A stretch of 64,000 bases of DNA from positions 134,512,829-134,576,828 of the forward strand of contig CM053143.1 in the NCBI GenBank assembly GCA_028571685.1, read 5' to 3'. Position 1 is the first letter of the stretch; every line of letters starts with the position of its first letter. The position numbers and the translations under genes are program-made. This stretch comes from Heterohyrax brucei (taxonomy: Eukaryota > Chordata > Mammalia > Hyracoidea > Procaviidae). Below, piece by piece: positions 11,510-24,240 of this stretch. Under the pieces are notes generated by a model, which saw nothing but the letters and a program-made list of their open reading frames with translations, was not told where the DNA came from and did not search any database.

Positions 11510-11655
11510 TTTTTTGTCATTGTATATCATAGCAACCCTTGAGGTCAGAGAAGAACTGCCTCATAGAGTTTCCAAGGAGTGCCTGGATAATTTGAACTGT
11601 GGACCTTTAGATTAGCAGACTTAGCACTTAACCCACTACACCACCAAGGTTTCCT
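11510..11655 (-). mobile_element. AfroSINE
   Basis: Reverse-strand copy: 'catagcaacccttgaggtca', 'gagtttccaaggagtgcctg', 'attagcagacttagcactta', 'acaccaccaaggtttcc'. An L1 insertion begins 11 bases after it. Confidence 0.85.
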
Positions 11656-11666
11656 GTTTTACTCTT

Positions 11667-12010
11667 TTATTATGATGATGATGATGACTGAGTGAAAATG
11701 TACATTCCCATATAAATTTGCATGCCCACCTATATGCAGCTCCCACTACTCTCCCTGCCTGGTGATAGCACTCTCTTCCTCTCCTCTCCACATATGTCTT
11801 ATCCTCCCAGCAATCTCCTGTCTCCTCCTCTCCACCCACTCCGTTGCCTCCAGTATGAGGTTAGCAGGATGACATCCTATAGATGCATAGAACCATAAGT
11901 TGCACACATGATATGGTCACTCTGTGTCACGAAGTCCAATCCATTCTGGCTGAAGAGTTGACCTCCGTTATGATTTACGACAGGGGAAGCCTGAGGGCCA
12001 GGAGCCTTGC
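11667..12010 (-). mobile_element. L1 LINE, 5'-truncated, with target-site duplication
   Basis: About 344 bases of reversed L1 3' untranslated region: 'gactgagtgaaaatgtacat', 'cccatataaatttgcatgcc', 'tgacatcctatagatgcata', 'gaagagttgacctccgttat'. Exact 8-base direct repeats 'ttactctt' lie at 11659-11666 and 12011-12018. It is the same sequence type as 22486-23372 and 32077-32292. Confidence 0.9.
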
Positions 12011-12018
12011 TTACTCTT

Positions 12019-12505
12019 AAGGTAAATGATGTAGTAATTTAATTAGAAGTTTAGAAGTCTATATTTGTACCCTTGCCTTGTTTTCTCAGTCAAAAAAAAA
12101 AGACTAATGATAACTCAATAACAAAGAAGCCAGTTTTCTACAATCAGAGAATTCTTGCTTATCTGGAACATTTTACTCCCCACTAATGGCAAATTATTGT
12201 AGTACTTTCAAACACTTTGGGCATTGACGTTCTTCCTTTTCTGAGGAGCTATTACTATCTGAAAGAGCATAACAGATGACAGAGTAGTTAGGAATTATTT
12301 TTTGGTTGGCTGTGGACATTAGAGGTTTACATAAAGAAGCTCTCCCTAATACTGAACAGAGGTGTGTGTGGCACAGTCGATATGCTCACGTCAGTTAACA
12401 GGGATTTTTACATGAAATTTTTATGCTTAATTTTAAAAATATGTGAGCTTTTATGTTGGACCATTGTTCACATGTATTTAAAAAGAAAAAAAAAAAAGAC
12501 TAATG
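12019..12505. other. Unassigned DNA
   Basis: No gene or clear repeat seen. A-runs lie near 12092 and 12483. Confidence 0.35.
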
Positions 12506-12506
12506 T

Positions 12507-12678
12507 GCAGTTGGAAACACTGGTGATATAATGGTTAAGTGTTACATCCTCTAACCAAAAGGTCAGCAGTTCAAATCTGCCAGGCAATCCTTGAAAACTG
12601 TACGGAGCGGTTCTTCTGTGAGCTATAAGGTGGCTGTGCGTGGTAATCAACTCAAAGGCAGTGGTTTTTTGGCTTTTA
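12507..12678 (+). mobile_element. AfroSINE
   Basis: Forward copy: 'cactggtgatataatggtta', 'aaccaaaaggtcagcagttc', 'aaatctgccaggcaatcctt' and the tail 'caaaggcagtggttttttgg'. Confidence 0.9.
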
Positions 12679-13560
12679 ATGTCCAGTTAGTTTCTATCAA
12701 TTGTGTGTTCTTTTCTATCTAAAAATAATGGAAGCTATCATCACATATTTTCAACATAAAACTTATTTTTGAGCTTCAGAACACACTCATACTTTATTCA
12801 TTTAAAGTTTCTATTTGTCTATATACTTTCGTTTCCTTTTATTTTTCTTTTCCATTTTTTTTATAGGATACATGCAAGCCAAAACAAGGGCTCAATGACA
12901 ATTATTCTTAAATCAAAACCACTGGTTTTGATAGAGAGTCCCCTAAGATCAGTAGGTTTATAACAAATTACTTCATATAGCGAATCAATTCATTCAGCTA
13001 TTGAGAGGAATACTTTGTTCCTAATTTCCCCTGGCAGATGTACTAAAACCCCACATTGCTTAAAATCAGATAATCCATGAGAGGTATATTGATCCCCCCC
13101 CCCCCCAGTTTTGTAAAATGTATTGAAAAAAATTTAAGCTCAACATTTCATTGTCTGCATTTTATTGGGGAGCCTGTGCTTATTCAACTAAGAACTTGCT
13201 CAAAAGATGAAACAGGTACAGAATTATTCCATAAAGCATATGGTTGTCTGCCACCTATGTGGCCTAATTAGTGGCTACACAATGCCTAAAGACAACTATG
13301 AATAAATATTAAATTATTGACTATAACCTACCATTGTGTAGCATTTTAATTCCAGCCAGAGTTAGGGAAGTTGCTAACATGCTACAAGATCTTGCTTTCA
13401 AAGCTAAATATGAGGCATTTAGTAAATATTTTAGAATAAAAACACCAAAAGTTAGCTTTGAAGGAGTCCAGACACTCACTGCTTTCTAGTTTCTATAGCA
13501 GATGTAACTCAGCTAAAAGATACGTGAATTAAATATTACTTTGTACAAATTAACCCAGAA
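12679..13560. other. Unassigned AT-rich DNA with poly-C
   Basis: No gene recognised. A run of 13 C lies at 13094-13106 and T-rich tracts lie at 12830-12865. Two 64-codon frames here match nothing I know. Confidence 0.4.
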
Positions 13561-13965
13561 CTTATCAGCTTAAAACAACAATCAAAAAAAAAAAAGGAAT
13601 TAACTCTCACTGTTCTTGGCGGTCCGAGATTTGGCAGTAACTTAGTTGTATAGTTTGGGCTCAGAGACTCTGAAGAGATTATGGGGAAAATGTTGACTAG
13701 GACTGCAGCCATCAGAGTTTCTTGATGGCTAGAAGATCTCCTTCAAAGACGCGTGGTTGGTGAGACAGCCCACTCTTTGCTACGTACTTCATAGGGATGT
13801 TGGAGCATTCTTTTGGTATGACAGCAGTTCCTCAGAGCCAACGATCCAGAAGAAGAAGAACAAAGGGAAATTTCTGAACACGGTGAATGTACATGTATCT
13901 GTGTCAATCCCAATCCAAAATCAGTATTAAATGCATTTGCCACTTCTCTGCTCTCATCTCTCATT
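13525..13965 (-). mobile_element. Old mammalian interspersed repeat, family unsure
   Basis: The text 'caaattaacccagaacttat', 'cagcttaaaacaacaatc' and 'actctcactgttcttggcgg' resembles the widespread 'aaattaccacaaa...gtggcttaaaacaac...ctcacagttct' repeats of mammals. The piece 'ggctagaagatctccttcaa' with 'agcagttcctcagagcca' fits the same type. It is highly diverged, and orientation and family are tentative. Confidence 0.4.
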
Positions 13966-14350
13966 CAGTAAGTTTTGAGACACTGTATCAACTATCAGCT
14001 TGCTGTTCAGAAACAAACAAAAAATTGTATTAAAATGTGAAAATGTGATGACATGTATGACTATATACCTAGAAATGTCTATATTTTTGTATATTTCATA
14101 GATAACAGGTAAAAAGGTCACTGAACAAAGAGTAAAGTTGTACTGTCATATCACGGTTTAGTGTATATCCCCTCCAGTATGCTTTTGATGAATGACAAAG
14201 AAATTACATAAATAATTACTATGACTGCTGAGCAGGCTTGTGGAAAAACTGAGTAACATGTGATAGGATTTTGTCTTCAAAATGTAAGTAGGTGATAATA
14301 CTAAATCACATTCCAAAGAGAATAGCTAGTATAACACTTCCTAAGGTATA
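13966..14350. other. Unassigned DNA
   Basis: AT-rich DNA with no recognisable feature. Confidence 0.35.
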
Positions 14351-14354
14351 TTTA

Positions 14355-17300
14355 CCACTTGTCTGTCAATTTGTCCTACTGTGATGGTTTGCGTGTTTCT
14401 GTGATACTGGAATCTATGCTGCTTGTATTTCAAATACTGACAAGGTCACCCTTGTTGGAAAGCTTTCCACTGAGCTTCTAGGCTAAGATGAACTTGAAGA
14501 AGGACCTGATAGTCTATTTCTGAAAAAAAACAGCTAGTGAAAACCTTATAAATAGCTGCAGAACAATGTCTGGTACAGTGCCAGAAGATGAGGACGTCAA
14601 GTTGAAAGGCACTGAAAACACAAGTAAGGAAGAGCTGCCTCTTGGAACTAGAATCAAACTTAATGATGCAGATGGAGTGAACATTTTAAGAACTTCATTT
14701 GGTGATATGGATTACTCAAAATGAGAAGAAGCAGATGAAAACATCCATTAACAAATGGACCATTGACTGTATGAAGTATGAATCTGGAAGAATTAGAAGT
14801 CATCAAAAATGAAGTGGAATACATAAACACTGATATTGTAAGCATTAGTGAGCTGAAAGGGAATGGTATTGGGCATTTTGAATCAGATAATTATATGCTC
14901 TATTATGCTGGGAATGACAATTTGACGAGGGACAGAGTCACGTTCATTGTTAAAAAGAATATCTGAAGATCTATCGTGAAGTACAGTGCTGTCAGTCATA
15001 GGATAATACACATACTCTACAAAAAAAACCAGTTCATATGACCATACAGCAAATTTAAGCACAAACCTCTATGGCCAAAGATGAAGAAATTGAAATTTTT
15101 ACCAACGTTTGCTGTGTGAAATTGATCAAACATGCAATCAAGATGCACTGATAATTATTAGTGATTGGAATGTGAAAGGTAGAAAGAAAGATTAATCAGT
15201 AATTGGAAATACAGCCATGGTGACAGAAACAACAACAGAGACGTCATGACTGAATTTTGTAAGACCAATGGCTGCTTCACTCAAATACCGTATTTCACCA
15301 AAATAAACAGTGACTATACGTGTGGACCTTACCAGATAGAATAAACAGGAATCATCATGAGTACATACTTGGAAAGAGTGGGGAAACTCCTTATCATCAG
15401 TCAAAATAAGGTGAGGGACTGACTGTAGAACAGACTATCAGCTGCCTATGTGTAATTTCAAGTAGAAGCTGAAGAAAATTAGAGCAATTCCACCATAGTC
15501 AAAATACCACCTTGAGTATATCCTAGCTGAATACAAAGATAATCTCATAGAGTGGACACTCTGAAATGTAATGATGCCAATGATCTTATACATGAAGCAA
15601 GTAAAAGGTTGTTAAAGAATCAGGGGGAGAAAAAAAAAAATCAAAAGACACCTCAGAAGATGTTCCAAAATTTTCTGTTGAATGTAGAATACCGAAAGTG
15701 AACCAACAATGTAAAGAAGTAAAAGAGCAGAGCACAAGATTTCAAAGGGCAGCATAAGACAAAGTGAAATATTATAGTGAAATGTGCAAATACCTGGCAT
15801 TTGAAGACCGAAAGAGAAGAACACACTCTGCATTTGTCAAATGAAGACAAAAATTCAAGCCTCAAGCAGCAGTATGAAGGTTGCTATGGGGGACGTACTG
15901 AACGATGCAGGAAACATTAAAAGAAGTTGAAAGGAATACGCAGCCACTGTACCAAAAAGAACTGATTGACGTTCAGCCGTTTCAGGACGTAGCATATGGT
16001 TAAGAATCCAGTGTACTGAGGGAAGTAGTCCAAGCTGCACTGAAGACATTTGTGAGAAACAGGGCAGCAGGAAATAACAGAATACCAACTGAAATGCTTC
16101 CCCAAACATGCAGTGATGGAGGTGCTCACTGGTCTATGCCAAGAAATTTAGAAGACAACGACCTGGCCAACTAACTGGTAAAGATTTATGTTTGTCCCAT
16201 TCCAAAGAAAGGTGATCCTACAGAATGTGGAAATTATTAAACAGTACCACTAATATCACACACACGCAAGTTAAAATTTTATTGAAGACCGTTTACAAGG
16301 AACTGCAGTATTGCATCAACAGGGAACTTCCAGAAATTCAAGCCAGTTTCGGAAGATGATATGGAGCCATAGATATTGTTGCTGACATCAGAAACATCCT
16401 TCTAAAACCTCAGAATAACAGAACGGTGTTCACCTGTGTTTTATTGACTGTGCAAAGACAGTCAGCAGTGTGGATCATAATACATTATGAATAACTTTGC
16501 AAATAATAGAATATTCGGAATGCTAAATTGTACTCTTGAGGAACCTGTACCAAGAGGCAGCCATTGTAACAGAACAACGGGATACTTCCTGGTTTAAATT
16601 CAGAAAAGGTGTGCCAAGGGCTGTATACTTTCACCAAATTATTATTCAGTCTGTATCCTAGCAAATAAGCCAAGAAAAACACTGTGAAAAAGAATGAGGT
16701 CTCAGGTGATGCCTAAATTTGGTGACAGTGAAGACTACTTCAAGTAGTTACTAATGAAGATCAAAGCCTTCTGTATGGATTACACCTCAAAATAAAGAAA
16801 ATAAGGGTCCTTGCAACAGAATAAACAGAGAAATTATTGAAGTTATTGAAGTTGTAATGCACTTCCTTTTACTTGAATCTATAATCAGTACCCAGAGAAG
16901 CAGCAGCAGCCAAGATATCAAATGATATATTGGGCAAATCTGCCACATAATGCCTCTTTCAAGTGTTAAAAGGCAAAGATACCAGTTTCAGGACTCAAGC
17001 ATATCTGATACAAGCCATCTTACTTTCATTGGTCTATATGCAATGAATAAAGAAGACAGAAGACAGAAGAATCGATGCCTTTGATTTATGGTGTTGGCAA
17101 GGAACACTGAACACACCACCAACTGACAAAAGAGTGAACCAGTCTGTCTTGGAAGAAGTACAGCCAGTATACTTCTTAGAGCCAAGAATGGCAAGACTTT
17201 ATCTCACGTACTTTGGACATGTTGCCAGGAAAGTCCAGTCTCCGGAGTGTCAGTGGAAATGAAGAGGGCCCTCAAGGAGATAGACTGACACAGTGGCTAC

Positions 17301-17425
17301 GTCAATGGTTTTAAGCATAAGAATAATTGTGATAAATGGACAAGCCTGTGCTCTGTTTAATTCTGTTGCACATAGGGTCTCTGTGAGCTGGAACTGAGTT
17401 CATGGCACCTGGTAACAACAGAAGA
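14355..17425 (+). mobile_element. RTE LINE, longest copy, inactive
   Basis: A nearly full-length RTE-clade LINE. RTE elements encode one ORF2 protein with an apurinic-type endonuclease followed by reverse transcriptase. The endonuclease start is readable at 14778-14966, with 'SISELKGNGIGHFE' holding the catalytic glutamate block and then 'YYAGNDNL'. The RT block at about 16195-16300 shows 'VPIPKKGDPTECGNY'. No intact ADD motif is readable near 16700, and stops and frameshifts break the frame everywhere, so it is dead. It ends in 'catggcacctggtaacaaca'. Fragments elsewhere match its 5' leader (10725, 28750) or its 3' end (1, 4395, 30637, 41055, 41925, 53385). Confidence 0.9.
14778..14966 (+). 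pseudogene. RTE endonuclease domain remnant
   Basis: A 62-codon open stretch of the decayed ORF2. It keeps 'VIKNEVEYINTDIVSISELK' and 'TFIVKKNI', the N-terminal part of the apurinic-type endonuclease. The downstream catalytic Asp/His blocks cannot be read in the same frame. This fragment shows that the element is an RTE and is not a functional gene. Confidence 0.8.
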
Positions 17426-17439
17426 TATCATACACATGC

Positions 17440-19690
17440 ATGGTGTTTATACAGTATCTGAAATCACTTGGAGATACATAAACAACAATAATACAGATGT
17501 GTGGGTTATAATATGAATATTCACTATTTGATTTAAAAGAAAATATTTTTTGTTAATCCTATTGTGAGTACATATCTGATAATTTTATATGGAAATAAAA
17601 ATACATTTCTCTGTGTGTAATTATACAGTATAAATCACAGAAAAATACTAAGAGGTTGGGGTGAAGCAGGAGTAACCAATTTATATTTTCCATTAGTAAT
17701 CTTCATTATCTTAGTCCATGTTGACTCCACGTGAATAGCCTTTAGGACACATAAGTCACTTTCATGAAGTCCCAAGAGAGCTATTCTTACAGGAAATCAA
17801 ATACATTTCGTACAACAACAGCAAAACATTTCAGAACAGTCAACCTGAAGTAATACATATGATGGATTTTCAACTTCATTTTAGTTTTTCTCTCCAGTAA
17901 TAAAGGCATAATCATAATATAAATATCATAGAATATTTCATTCATTTATCTCATGTACTTACTAGGCACACATACATTCTTAAACTTTGCAGTGACAGCA
18001 GTGTTCTACTTTAAAATAGGATGAAAAATATACACTTTCCTACCATTTTAATTTATAGTTAAAAAGACAGATGATAACTTATAAATGCCACAGAAAATGT
18101 TATAAAATTATTTCAATGGTAGCAAAATCAAAGGTTTGAAAATCACTAAATAAAGATATTGCCATTAAAGAAGTCATATATGAAGGAAATCAGATTTTCA
18201 AGAAATAATTCTGAGAGTTTAGGTAATATTGCCTAATATAGTGTTAAATGAATAATGTATATTTATCTCCTTACCTATTATTAATATTGAGATAACTTTG
18301 AGAACTACAGCTTGGCAAACGTAAATTTCTGGATAATGGAGAATAATTTTAATAGCTATATTATTTATACTTTGGGGGGAGTAGATAAGTCCTTAAAATC
18401 AGTTTCAATTCATTTATTTTCTTTGAAAAGCATCTTTTCTATCGCAACTGTAGATTATAAACGAACAAAATTCAAAATTGCCACTTTGCATGATTATTTT
18501 AGATTACCTTCATAGCAGTGTCATAAGGGAGACATAATATCATAAACACACAAGTAAGGACCCCAGTGCAGTAATGCTTAAGAAACTGGCCCAGTGTCAA
18601 ATCAAATTAGAGTGTTTGAATTTGAAGCTTGAGTTATTTCATTATACCCTTCTGTCTCCATAAAAATGTCATTAATGAAAAGCGACCAAATGAACTATGG
18701 GGTAAATTGTTTGAAGTTTGAGAAAAAATGGAATGCCCTCCTGATTACAAAATGAATCCCTAATTCAGATTTTTTTTGTTTGATAAATTATTTAATATTT
18801 TAGGTGTAGCATAAATCTTGTCGATTGTTTAGTCCTCCTTGTGTCTGAGATTCATAGCATAACATCTCTGTCAAATAATAACGATCTAATGGACTCCTGT
18901 CTCTGCTAATGGAGAATGTATGGCAGGGTAGAATATTTCATCTCTATATATTTCCCACTATCACAAAACTTTTCTTTGTTCTAAGCCAAAACTATTGGAA
19001 AACTTTCGATGATATGAAACAGCTCAATCTTTCATCAACATGTGATTAGCTCCAAATTAAGTACAGTTAACCTGTACTCTCTGAGTATTTCCTTTTCTAA
19101 GTTAAACAGCTTGAGTTTTCCAACGATTCTCATGGGATGGATTGAAGACCAATTATCACCCTGGCTTCTGCTCTATCACCATGCTACCCACAAAGTGTCT
19201 TAGCTTTTCCCCTTAACGTGATTTGGCTCCAGCTAATACAAACTGAAATACGTATGTCATTTACTGTTATCAAAAGAATGATAGACATTTACATGAATGT
19301 ACATCAAGTAGTAAATCAAAAACTGAAAAGTAAGTACATTGTAGATAATTATAGTGCTCAGATAAGCCTGTTAAACATCATGAAAAATCTTCATATTATC
19401 CTGTAGATACCTATCTGTTCCAAATAATAATTGCTAAGGGTACTATTTATTGCTTTATTGAATCTCAACTATTATAGTAACATTTGTTTATTAAATTTGC
19501 TTATAAATACACCTTCAAACTAGTTTTCAATCAAAGTATTTTTATGACTCCCTCATTAGTTAATGAATAAATGGTACACTTAAAACATAACATCATAATT
19601 AAGACTATGTATTTTTATGGGTTATGTTTGTAAAAATTATACTTTACATGAAATTTAGAAATACTTTTTGAAACTGTTTTTTAATTTGTG
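17440..19690. other. Unassigned AT-rich unique DNA
   Basis: About 2.2 kb with no gene recognised. Around 17938-18120 'ttcattcatttatctcatgt' and 'acttactaggcacacataca' resemble an old 'attcattcaacaaatatttattgagcac'-type mammalian repeat. Open frames at 18312-18515 and 19218-19406 are short and unrecognised. Confidence 0.4.
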
Positions 19691-21479
19691 ATCTCTACAG
19701 AGTATCTTTCTCAGACAGAACACATGAATTAAAGGATGAAATCATAGATCATGTCCTACCCTCCACCCTCTCCTTCTCCTCTAGTAAGAGGCCAGTAGGG
19801 TGACATCCTGTAGATGCATAGAACCATGAAGTGCACACATGATATGATCACTCTGAGTGACCGAGTCCAATTCATTCCTGTCAGAAGAGTTAACCTCAGT
19901 AATGATTTATGGACATGAGGAGCATCAGGACTAGGGGCCGTGCTCTCTGGAGAACCCCGAGGCCCCTGGACCATCAGTTGTGGCCTTTTAGTGGAGTTCT
20001 CAGGGTGCACCCTTTTTTATTCCTGTTTTACCAGTGACTGAATTTTGTGAGCCCCACCACGCCTATCATTGGTGGTGGCCGTGCACCATCTGATTCCTCT
20101 GGTCATATGTCAATGTAGTCATCTGCTCAGGTGGGTCTCTCTATCTTCTGGATTCTCTTTCCCCCATGTCATTTTGGTCCTTGGTGATCATCTGTTCCTA
20201 CTGAGTTGGGACCATTTGATTTAACTCAGATGGCAGCTTACAAGTTTTTAAGACCCCAGATGCCACTCATCAATATGATGTGCAGAAGACTTTCTTAGCA
20301 ATAGGCAGATTATGCCAACTAGCCTTGATGAGTCCTAAGAGCCTGGTCCTTGGACCCCTGCCACTGATACTCTGACTGCAATTTTGGGTTAAGATTGGAA
20401 GAGTATTCATGTTATGTTGAAGTCCAGTTAAACTGATCTTCTTTCTAATGCATGCTGTCACAGATTTCATCGAAACAAATTTCTATCAACTATCCAATCT
20501 ATAACCTCCCTCCCTTCCCTTGCAGCCATCAAAGAGTCTTTGCTTCTGCTCGTGATTCTGTTTTTAATTTCTTATTACAGGAGTCTCATACAGTATTTGT
20601 CCTTGTGTCGCTGACTACTTCAACTCAACATAATGTCTTCCAATTGAAACCAAGTTATGAGATGCTTCCTAAAATCATCATTGCTCTTTATCATTGCATA
20701 GTGTTCCACCATAGTATATTGATCCATTGATCTGTTGTTGGGCATCTGTGTTGGTTCCATCTTTTTGCTATTGTGGACTATGCTGCAATAAACATTCATG
20801 TACATGTATCTGTTGATGTAAATGACCTTGCTTCAGTATGACATATTGCAAGCAGTGGAATTGCTGGGTCAAATGGTATATCTATTTCTAGCTTTTTAAG
20901 GATGTACCAGATTGCTTTCCAAAGAGGTTGTACCATTTTGCAATCCCATCAGCAGTGTAGGAATGTTCCAATTTCTCCACAGCCTCCCCAGCATTTGTTG
21001 TTTTGTGTTTTTTGGATCATGGCCAACCTTGTAGGGTTGAGATGATATCTCATGGTAGTGTTGATGTGAATTTCTTTAATAGCTAATGATCATGAGTATT
21101 TCTGCATGTGTTTCTTGGATGCCTGGATATCCTCTTTAGAGAAGTGTCTGTCTATCTCCTATCCCATCTTTTACTTGGATTATTTATCCTTTTCTTACTG
21201 ATATTTTGTAGTACCTTATAGATTATGGAGAAAAGACATCAGTCTGACGTATAGATGCCAAATGTTTTTCCCTGTTCTGTAGGTGGTCTTTTAATTCTTT
21301 TTTATAAAAATCTTTGGATGAGCAAAAGTGTTCAATTCTTATAGTAAGGTCTTGCAGTTCTCTTTGTATAATTCTCTTATTTCTCTAGTAAGATTAGTCC
21401 TAGTTATCTTATATTCGTGGGGGCTATAGTAAGTGGTACTGATTTGGTGATTTCTTCTTTAAGAATCTGTTTGTTGGTA

Positions 21480-21752
21480 TAAAGGAATTAAACTGATTTA
21501 CTTATGTTTATCTTGTATCCCAAGACTTTGCTGAACTCTTTTATCAGTTTGAATAGTTTATTTACGGGTTCTTTGGTATTCTCTACATATACAGTCATAT
21601 CATCTGCAGATAGGGAGATTTTTACTTCTCTTTTGCCAATGTAGATTTCTTTCTTTTCTTGTGTAATTGCTCCGGCTAGAACTTCTAGGGCACTGTTGAA
21701 TAGGGGAAGTGAGAGTGGGCATCCTTGTCTAGTTCCTGTCCGATACTGAGAG
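21480..21752 (-). pseudogene. L1 ORF2 reverse transcriptase remnant
   Basis: Read on the minus strand, this holds the part of L1 reverse transcriptase that includes the catalytic Asp-Asp pair. The bases 'tctgcagatgatatgac' give S-A-D-D-M, corresponding to the FADDM motif of intact L1. It is preceded by a 'TRQGCPLS'-like block that survives in a shifted frame. It sits directly after endonuclease sequence because the stretch between the two domains is gone. Confidence 0.8.
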
Positions 21753-22485
21753 TGAAGCGTAGAAGTCTGCCACTATTATTGTGGAGTTATCTATCTCATT
21801 TTTGAATGTAGTCAGTGTTTCTTTGATGTGTTTAGATGCTCTAGTATTGGGTGCATAAATACTTAAATGTTGGTAAGTCCTGCTTATGTATGGAACCTTT
21901 CAGCAATGTATAATGTCCATCCTTGTCCACAGTGGTGGATTTTCATTAAAATCTATTATCTCTGAGATTAGTATTGCCACACCTGCTCTTCTTTTTATAT
22001 TGGTAGTTTGGTACATAGTCTTCCATCCTTTAATTTTTGTTGTGTTCATATCTTTAAGTCTAAATGAGTTTCTTGTGAGCAATAAATAGACGGATCATGT
22101 CTTTTGATTCAAGATGTCACTCATTGTCTCTTGAGAGTTCAGTCCATTTACACTGAATATAATTATTGATAGGTATGTGTTTAGTGCTGTCATTGTGATG
22201 TGTTTATTTTTGTGTTGATGTTTTCTCTATTGCTCTTACTATTCTGTTCTGGGACATTCTTATTTAAGAGTTGATTTTTCACCCTTTTCAGTGTTGGTTT
22301 TTTGTTTGTTGAGACTCCTTGTATTACGTTTCTTTATTTGGTATGTTTCATCTTTATTGTACTTTGTGACTGCTCCTGTATTCCCCCTTAATAATCTATA
22401 TTCAAATCCGGTTTTAATTTCTACATGTCTTATTAACTTATTTTCCATCTTGTAGGACTATGACTACTGTAGTACATCCTTCTTT

Positions 22486-23372
22486 ATTTTTATTTTTATT
22501 GTGATTGAATGAAAATGTACATTCCCATATAAATTCACATGCTCACGTGTATGCAGCTCTCACTGCCCTCCCTGACCGGTGACAGCACACTTCTCTTCTC
22601 TGCTCCATAGATGTCCTATCCTCCCAATGGTCTGCCTTCTTCTCCTCTCCACCCATTCCTCCAGTATGAGGTCAACAGGACAACATCCTATAGATGACTA
22701 GAACCATCAGGTACCCCCAAAATATGGTCACTCTGTGTTGCCAAGCCCAACCCCATGCTGTCCAAAAAGTTGACCTTCATTATGATTTATGGGCAGGGGC
22801 AGCATGAGGACCAGGGTCCATGTTCCCAGGAGAACTCTGAAGCCCCTGGACCATCAATTGTGGTCCTTTAGTGGAGATCTCAGGGGGCAGTCGATTTATT
22901 CTTGTGTTGCCAGTGAGACTCAACTTGGTGAGTTCCATTGTGGCTATCACTGGTGGTGGCCAGGCACTATCTGGTTCTTCTGATCACTAGTCAATGTAGA
23001 GACCCACTCAAGTGGGTCTTTCTGTCTCTGGGTTCTCCTTTCCCCGTGTTGTTCTTGTCCTTGGTGATTATCCTTTCCCGTTGAATTGAGACCATTTGCT
23101 GTACCCTCAGATGGCAGCTTGGCAGCTTTTGAGACCCTAGACGCCACACATCAATAAGGGGTGTAGAGAGTCCTCCTTAGCAAAATGCTAACTGTGCCAA
23201 TTGGTCTTGATTTCGCCTGAGAACATGGTCCCAAGCCCCCCCTTCCCCCGAGCTACTCTGTCCTTACAGTATTGGGCTAAGATGGGAGGAGTACACAAAT
23301 TGTGTTGAAGTCCAGTTACTATTAATCTTCGTTCTAGTGTGTGCTGTCACCAATTTCACCCAACCAAATTTC
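22486..23372 (-). mobile_element. L1 3' end nested in older L1
   Basis: About 890 bases of L1 3' untranslated region inserted into the older L1. Exact 13-base direct repeats 'tacatccttcttt' flank it at 22473-22485 and 23373-23385. The left end starts with an A-rich tail read as 'attttttatttttatt'-like T-runs, as expected for a minus-strand insertion. The older element resumes with no loss beyond the duplication. The copy has no ORF2. Confidence 0.95.
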
Positions 23373-23385
23373 TACATCCTTCTTT

Positions 23386-24240
23386 TTAACGTGATGATGT
23401 CTTAGTTTTCGTGATATGATCACTGGATCATTTCTTTTAATATTATAACTTCGATTGAGTTTTTTGTCTTCCCTAACTGAATATGTTTCTGGATGCGGCA
23501 TCCTGTATTGCCTCCTAAAATACAGAGTTAATGGTTTTGAACTTCTAAGAAAAGAGCTTCTTTCAGTATTTCTTGTAGTTTTGGTTTGGTTTTTACAAAG
23601 TCTCTGAGTTTCTGTTTGTCTGCAAATGTCTTTATTTCATTTTTATATTTGAAAGAGAGTTTTGCAGAATGTATGCTTCTTGAAAGTTTTTCTCCTTCAA
23701 GGCTTTGAATGTGTCATCCCATTGCCTCTGTGCCAGCATTGTTTCTGCTGGAAGTCAGACAAAAGCCTACAGGGATTCCCTCTGAATGTTAGGTTTGCTC
23801 TCAGTCTCAGTGCCTTTAAGAGTTTCTGTTTATGTTTCATTTTGTTAAGCTCAATTATAATATACCTTTGTGTCTTTCTTTTAGGGTATATGTTTAGTGT
23901 CGTTTGGTATGCATCTTGGATATCTGTATTCTCTTCTTTCATAATTTCAGGGAAGTTTCCTGTCAAAAGCTCAACGACAGTACTCTCTGTGTTTTCAGGT
24001 GTCCCTACCTGTTTAAGAACTGCAATTAATTATAGATTGTTCATCTCGATAAAGTCCCACATGTTTCTTAATGCTTCTTCATTTTTCTTGTTTCTTTTCT
24101 CTGATTTCATGGATGCTGGAGTCAGTAGCTCTGTCTTCCAAGTCAGAAAGTCTATTTTCCATTTGTTCAATTCTGTTTTCTTGAGTTTGAATTGAATTTT
24201 CTATTTCTTTGATTTTTGTTATTGATCTGTTGGATTACAG
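23386..24240 (-). pseudogene. L1 ORF1 remnant
   Basis: On the minus strand this is ORF1 of the large L1. It spans coiled-coil-type sequence (lysine- and glutamate-rich near 24190-24060) and parts of the RNA-binding region near 23960-23700. A forward-strand open frame of 177 codons at 23662-24195 is its antisense shadow. ORF1 normally makes an RNA chaperone that coats L1 RNA. The frame is broken here. Confidence 0.65.

Noticed and set aside
23662..24195. 177-codon forward open frame
   Set aside because: It is the antisense of L1 ORF1 in the reverse-strand L1. The A-rich coding strand leaves few stops on its complement.
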